From NCBI GenBank assembly GCA_004026145.2, contig CP034986.1:15176304-15240303 (forward strand): DNA of 64,000 nt, given 5' to 3'. The translations under genes and the position numbers were made by a program. The notes below the pieces were generated by a model. It was not told where the DNA came from, ran no database searches, and saw only the letters and a list, made by a program, of their open reading frames with translations. Source of the DNA: Takifugu bimaculatus (taxonomy: Eukaryota; Chordata; Actinopteri; Tetraodontiformes; Tetraodontidae). The first letter of the stretch is position 1, and every line of letters begins with the position of its first letter. Positions 63,440 to 64,000 of this stretch are shown piece after piece.

Positions 63440-64000
63440 GTCCGTGTCTCACAGAGCTAACACCATCTAGCCAGGCGTCCATCTGTCCATGGTTTTCTTT
63501 TTCTGTCCTTGTGTGTTCTCTTGATTGCCTGTCTTTAGGATAAAAAAATGTCCATCACTCCCAAGTCTTCATTTCCTTTTTGAACAATGTTAAAAATGTA
63601 AATGTTTTAATCTTCACTTTTTGTGCCCTTTGAAGGGGAGTTTTTGCAGGCAATACCCTGAAAAGCTGAATGATCTTGTAGTGCTCGCAAACAACATTGT
63701 ATGTCTCCATAGAATTTGAGGACTTAAACTGTGTGGGACATTTTTTTTTCCCGAGGGTGATTGTAAGTCCTATTTAAATGTTGTTTTTTTCTGTTATTGT
63801 GAGGTCTTTGATACTGTTAGGAAATTGTCAGGTAAACCCTATATAAGGAAGACCTGTAGTTCTTCTCAAGTGGCATTAGCACCACAGATTTTGGAGCCGC
63901 TTACAGCTGTGCAGTTGTGCAAAGATTTATTTCCTCATTAGGAATTCTCATCTTGGGAAGGCAAAATAAGCCTTAAGTGCAGTAAATGCTGATGTGATGC
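63440..64000 (+). other. Start of intron 9
   Basis: Sequence after the exon 9 donor (GTCCGT) to the window end. I looked for the start of the next exon, which encodes the rest of hinge 1 and the first spectrin repeat in this family, and did not find it. Confidence 0.8.

Overview
The window reads as vertebrate nuclear DNA, most likely a ray-finned (teleost) fish. It has long AT-rich introns, GT-AG exons, many long CA/TG microsatellites, a GATA/GGAT microsatellite, and fish-type dispersed repeats (Tc1-like and hAT DNA-transposon remnants, an L2/CR1-like LINE tail, a tRNA-headed SINE-like family). There are no bacterial-type operons, CRISPR arrays or rRNA genes.

One protein-coding gene is supported, on the plus strand: the 5' part of a full-length dystrophin/utrophin-family gene. 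Nine coding segments between 39.8 and 63.4 kb match in order the human dystrophin exons numbered 2 to 9, with human exon 6 split in two. Together they encode the tandem calponin-homology actin-binding domain and the start of hinge 1. Splice phases agree throughout, and most segment lengths equal the human ones. Segments 3, 4 and 8 differ. The paralogue is not settled. Several residues and a long identical run across segments 5 and 6a point to utrophin (utrn). The segment 9 hinge motif, exon 2 and other residues point to dystrophin (dmd). I therefore give no gene symbol.

Layout: 1-10.2 kb, gene-free upstream DNA with a Tc1-like relic, a SINE-like repeat and a cluster of homeodomain-type TAATTA sites. 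10.0-11.4 kb, a microsatellite, an 18-bp minisatellite and a CpG-rich candidate promoter and first exon ending in a strong splice donor. 11-39.8 kb, a large presumed first intron with a LINE fragment and microsatellites. 39.8-63.4 kb, the coding segments and their introns. 63.4-64 kb, the start of the next intron. The rest of the gene (spectrin repeats, WW, EF, ZZ) lies beyond the window, and the initiator exon was not identified with confidence.

Most notable points: (1) coding segment 3 carries one extra base that puts a stop in the conserved frame, while an alternative acceptor 4 bp downstream would restore an open frame; (2) an extra intron splits the equivalent of human exon 6 and is flanked by an 8-bp direct repeat, as expected for intron gain; (3) a 5-copy minisatellite sits beside the CpG-rich candidate promoter; (4) a long TG repeat starts 12 nt after a splice donor.
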